A stretch of 64,000 bases of DNA from Winogradskyella sp. MH6. GTDB taxonomy: Bacteria; Bacteroidota; Bacteroidia; Flavobacteriales; Flavobacteriaceae. The notes below the pieces were generated by a model. The model was not told the DNA's origin. It saw only the letters and a list, made by a program, of their open reading frames with translations, and did no database searches. The DNA lies in NCBI RefSeq assembly GCF_022810765.1, contig NZ_CP094494.1, positions 3,038,001-3,102,000 on the forward strand, in the 5' to 3' direction. A program made the translations under genes and the position numbers. Shown here one piece after another: positions 61,953-64,000 of the stretch (its first letter is position 1; each line of letters starts with the position of its first letter).

Positions 61953-64000
61953 TTATCTCACAATTAACCTTTTATAAAGTTCTCTTCTAATATCTGCTAA
62001 TTTTATCAAATATATACCTGGTCGAAAACTGCTAACATCTATTCTAGTTGTTGAAGAAACACTTAAACTTTCATTTTCAACTCTTTTTTGTAAGATTAGT
62101 TTGCCTGTTATATCATATATATAAAACCCTGTTAATTGATCACTTCCCGAAAGTTTAATATCAACAAATTCAGTAGCAGGATTAGGAAAAACGGAAAATT
62201 CAAAATCAAGTTCTGTCCCATCAATTGGATCTTCTATCACTCCACCATCGTCAGTACAATTACTATCAACAAAGACTGTTACTGTATCTTCATCAAAATC
62301 AAGTGCATTAAATACTGTAACAGTATATTCTGTCGTCTCAGTTGGTGATACTTGAATAGACTGTGTTGTTTCTCCTGTACTCCAAACGTATTCGTCACCA
62401 CCGCTTGCTGTTAAAGTTACAACATCACCTAAACAAATTTCCTGATCTTCACCAGCATCTGCTTCTACTTCAGGAATGACGTTAACCGTTACTTGTTTTT
62501 CATCATAGCAATCACCTATGTAACCCCTCACTTCGTAAGTTGTAGTTTGAGAAGGACTAACTGCTATATTTGGTTGGGTTGCTCCATTATTCCATTCGTA
62601 AGTATTTGCACCTGATGCAGATAATGTAATGAAATCACCACTCATTATATCAACACTTTCTCCATTTAATATCACAACATCTGGATTAGGATTTACAAAA
62701 ACTGTAACATCATCTGTATCTTCTTGTATACCTGAAGTAACTGTTACAGTATAGGTAGTTGTAGATAATGGACTAACAATTATACTTTGTGTTGTTTCTC
62801 CTGTACTCCATAAATAACTGTCTCCTGAACTTGCTGTTAAAACAACTTCATAGGTATCATTTTCACAAACATTCTCGTCTTGTCCAGCAGACACAACTAA
62901 AAGTTCTTCAACGGTTACAGTGACTTGTGCTTCTGTTGAACAAGTTGCTGTTGTACCAATAACAGTATATATTGTTGTTTCATTTGGTGATACATTAATT
63001 GTATTACTAGTTTCACCTGTACTCCATGCGTAAGTTGAGGCACCCGAAACAGTCAACTGAATACTTTCTCCTTCTACAATAGTTAAATCTTCGGTTATGT
63101 TTAGTGTAGGTGAATCATTAACAGTTACAGTTACAGAATCTGAATCTGAATTTCCAAAAGCATCTTCAACCGTTACCGTATATGTTGTTGTTGTATTAGG
63201 ACTTACAGTTATTTGAGCAGAAGTTTCACCTGTATTCCATGTATAACTTACACCGCCTGAAGCTGTTAATATCGTTTCTTCTCCGCTACAAATCTCTACA
63301 TCTTCGCCTGCATTAGCAATAAGTTCTGGAACCACAGTAACTGTAACTTCTCCGTTACTGGTACATCCATTTACCGAAGTAGATGTTACTGTATATGTGG
63401 TCGTTACAGATGGTGTTACTTCAATTGATTCTGTAGTTTCCCCTGTACTCCATAAATAATTATCACTACCACTAACAGTAAGCGTCGTTGTTTCTCCATC
63501 CATAATGGTCACATCATTACTAACAGTAATATTTGGAAATGGATTTACAAATACATTAACATCATCAGTACTTGAACAACCATTAGTTGTCACTTCTACT
63601 GAATATAACGTATCAGAAGTTGGAGCAACAGAAATAGAAGCTGTTGTCTCACCTGTACTCCATAAATATTCATTTCCTCCACTAGCAGTAAGTGTTACTG
63701 TATCTCCCTCACATATTGTTTGGTCGTCTCCTGCTTCAGCAATAGGCAGTTCATTAACCGTTACCGTTACTGTATCATCATCACTATTTCCTGAGTCATC
63801 AAAAGCAGTAACTGTATATGTGGTCGTAACTGTTGGACTAACTTCTATTGAAGCTGTAGTTTCCCCGTTACTCCATAAATAAGTTATTCCACCAGATGCT
63901 GAGAGCACAACGGACTCCCCTTGGCAAATAGTTTGATCCAGTCCTGCGTTCGCTTCGAACGCTTCTGGAAAAACCGTTATGACTGATGTATCAGAATATC
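61953..64000 (-). CDS. Giant repeat adhesin-like protein with T9SS sorting domain (5' end outside window)
   Basis: The frame stays open to the right edge, so only the last 682 residues are seen; no start is in the window. About eight Ig-like repeats of about 70 residues follow, each with the core YLWSTGETTxSIxVSPTxTT then YTVTV. They alternate between a form starting AGEDQEIC (Cys) and one starting VTIMDGE (no Cys). The last 85 residues are a T9SS type A sorting domain (FSVFPNPATEFVDIKLSGSD, ITGKLILQKRV, FRPGIYLIKLADI). Likely a secreted, surface-bound adhesin; ligand unknown. Confidence 0.9.
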   Translation of the reverse strand, partial: YSDTSVITVFPEAFEANAGLDQTICQGESVVLSASGGITYLWSNGETTASIEVSPTVTTTYTVTAFDDSGNSDDDTVTVTVNELPIAEAGDDQTICEGDTVTLTASGGNEYLWSTGETTASISVAPTSDTLYSVEVTTNGCSSTDDVNVFVNPFPNITVSNDVTIMDGETTTLTVSGSDNYLWSTGETTESIEVTPSVTTTYTVTSTSVNGCTSNGEVTVTVVPELIANAGEDVEICSGEETILTASGGVSYTWNTGETSAQITVSPNTTTTYTVTVEDAFGNSDSDSVTVTVNDSPTLNITEDLTIVEGESIQLTVSGASTYAWSTGETSNTINVSPNETTIYTVIGTTATCSTEAQVTVTVEELLVVSAGQDENVCENDTYEVVLTASSGDSYLWSTGETTQSIIVSPLSTTTYTVTVTSGIQEDTDDVTVFVNPNPDVVILNGESVDIMSGDFITLSASGANTYEWNNGATQPNIAVSPSQTTTYEVRGYIGDCYDEKQVTVNVIPEVEADAGEDQEICLGDVVTLTASGGDEYVWSTGETTQSIQVSPTETTEYTVTVFNALDFDEDTVTVFVDSNCTDDGGVIEDPIDGTELDFEFSVFPNPATEFVDIKLSGSDQLTGFYIYDITGKLILQKRVENESLSVSSTTRIDVSSFRPGIYLIKLADIRRELYKRLIVR

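Noticed and set aside
63505..63882. 125-codon plus-strand frame with repeated VVSPVLHKYSF-like segments
   Set aside because: A mirror of the adhesin repeats on the other strand; its apparent repeats come from that gene.
1..64000. tRNA or rRNA genes, riboswitches
   Set aside because: No cloverleaf-like segments with CCA or rRNA signature sequences noticed in the gaps, and no known riboswitch core recognised; a covariance-model scan was not possible here.

Overview
The window is a 64 kb piece of a low-GC chromosome from a member of the Flavobacteriaceae (phylum Bacteroidota); genus not resolvable by eye. The call rests on type IX secretion (T9SS) C-terminal sorting domains, a PorX-type regulator, DUF4251 proteins, promoters of the Bacteroidota form (TTG, about 17-21 nt, TAnnTTTG), a bifunctional LpxC/FabZ, a bifunctional HisB and a HisIE fusion. 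No rRNA, tRNA, CRISPR array, prophage or insertion sequence was seen.

Layout. 1-5.1 kb: an AraC-type regulator with small membrane proteins, an NmrA-like reductase, a beta-lactamase-fold hydrolase and a DUF4251 lipoprotein, all on the minus strand. 5.1-7.4 kb: a zinc alcohol dehydrogenase flanked by two repeat-filled gaps, including a 195-bp direct repeat and three copies of a second unit. 7.4-10.9 kb: a TPR-sensor adenylate cyclase preceded by two related orphan genes; in one of them a six-repeat propeller-like segment interrupts a beta domain that its neighbour carries intact. 11.2-28.7 kb: housekeeping and stress genes (SF2 helicase, M23/LysM peptidase, topoisomerase III, cold-shock protein, large zinc metalloprotease, two MscS channels, thioesterase, Dps, TruA-like synthase, small acidic lipoproteins). 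28.8-30.6 kb: a secreted M43 metalloprotease with a T9SS tag.

30.7-38.4 kb: the full histidine operon hisG-D-C-B-H-A-F-IE (minus strand), preceded by an 18-residue leader peptide with HHHHFH and a strong terminator, i.e. a translational attenuator. Six of the seven gaps between the his genes contain short palindromic dispersed repeats. 38.4-49.9 kb: SPFH protein, VWA-like membrane protein, fabG, sucD, a second LpxD-like acyltransferase, efp, lpxA, lpxC-fabZ, lpxD and an HD-domain hydrolase: lipid A and fatty-acid synthesis. 49.9-54.5 kb: porX, tsaE, a small secreted peptide overlapping a membrane protein gene, alanine dehydrogenase. 54.6-61.9 kb: a polysaccharide locus (UDP-sugar epimerase, UDP-glucose dehydrogenase, GT4, SGNH plus MBOAT O-acyltransferase pair, Wzy-like polymerase/ligase) closed by a perfect 22-bp-stem terminator. 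61.9 kb to the right edge: the C-terminal part of a giant repeat adhesin-like protein with a T9SS tag.

The most rewarding items are the his attenuator with several competing pairings, the propeller-insertion gene pair beside the cyclase, a dispersed palindromic repeat that sits inside the topoisomerase III reading frame, the altered DxDxE motif of that enzyme, and the repeat colonisation of the his operon.
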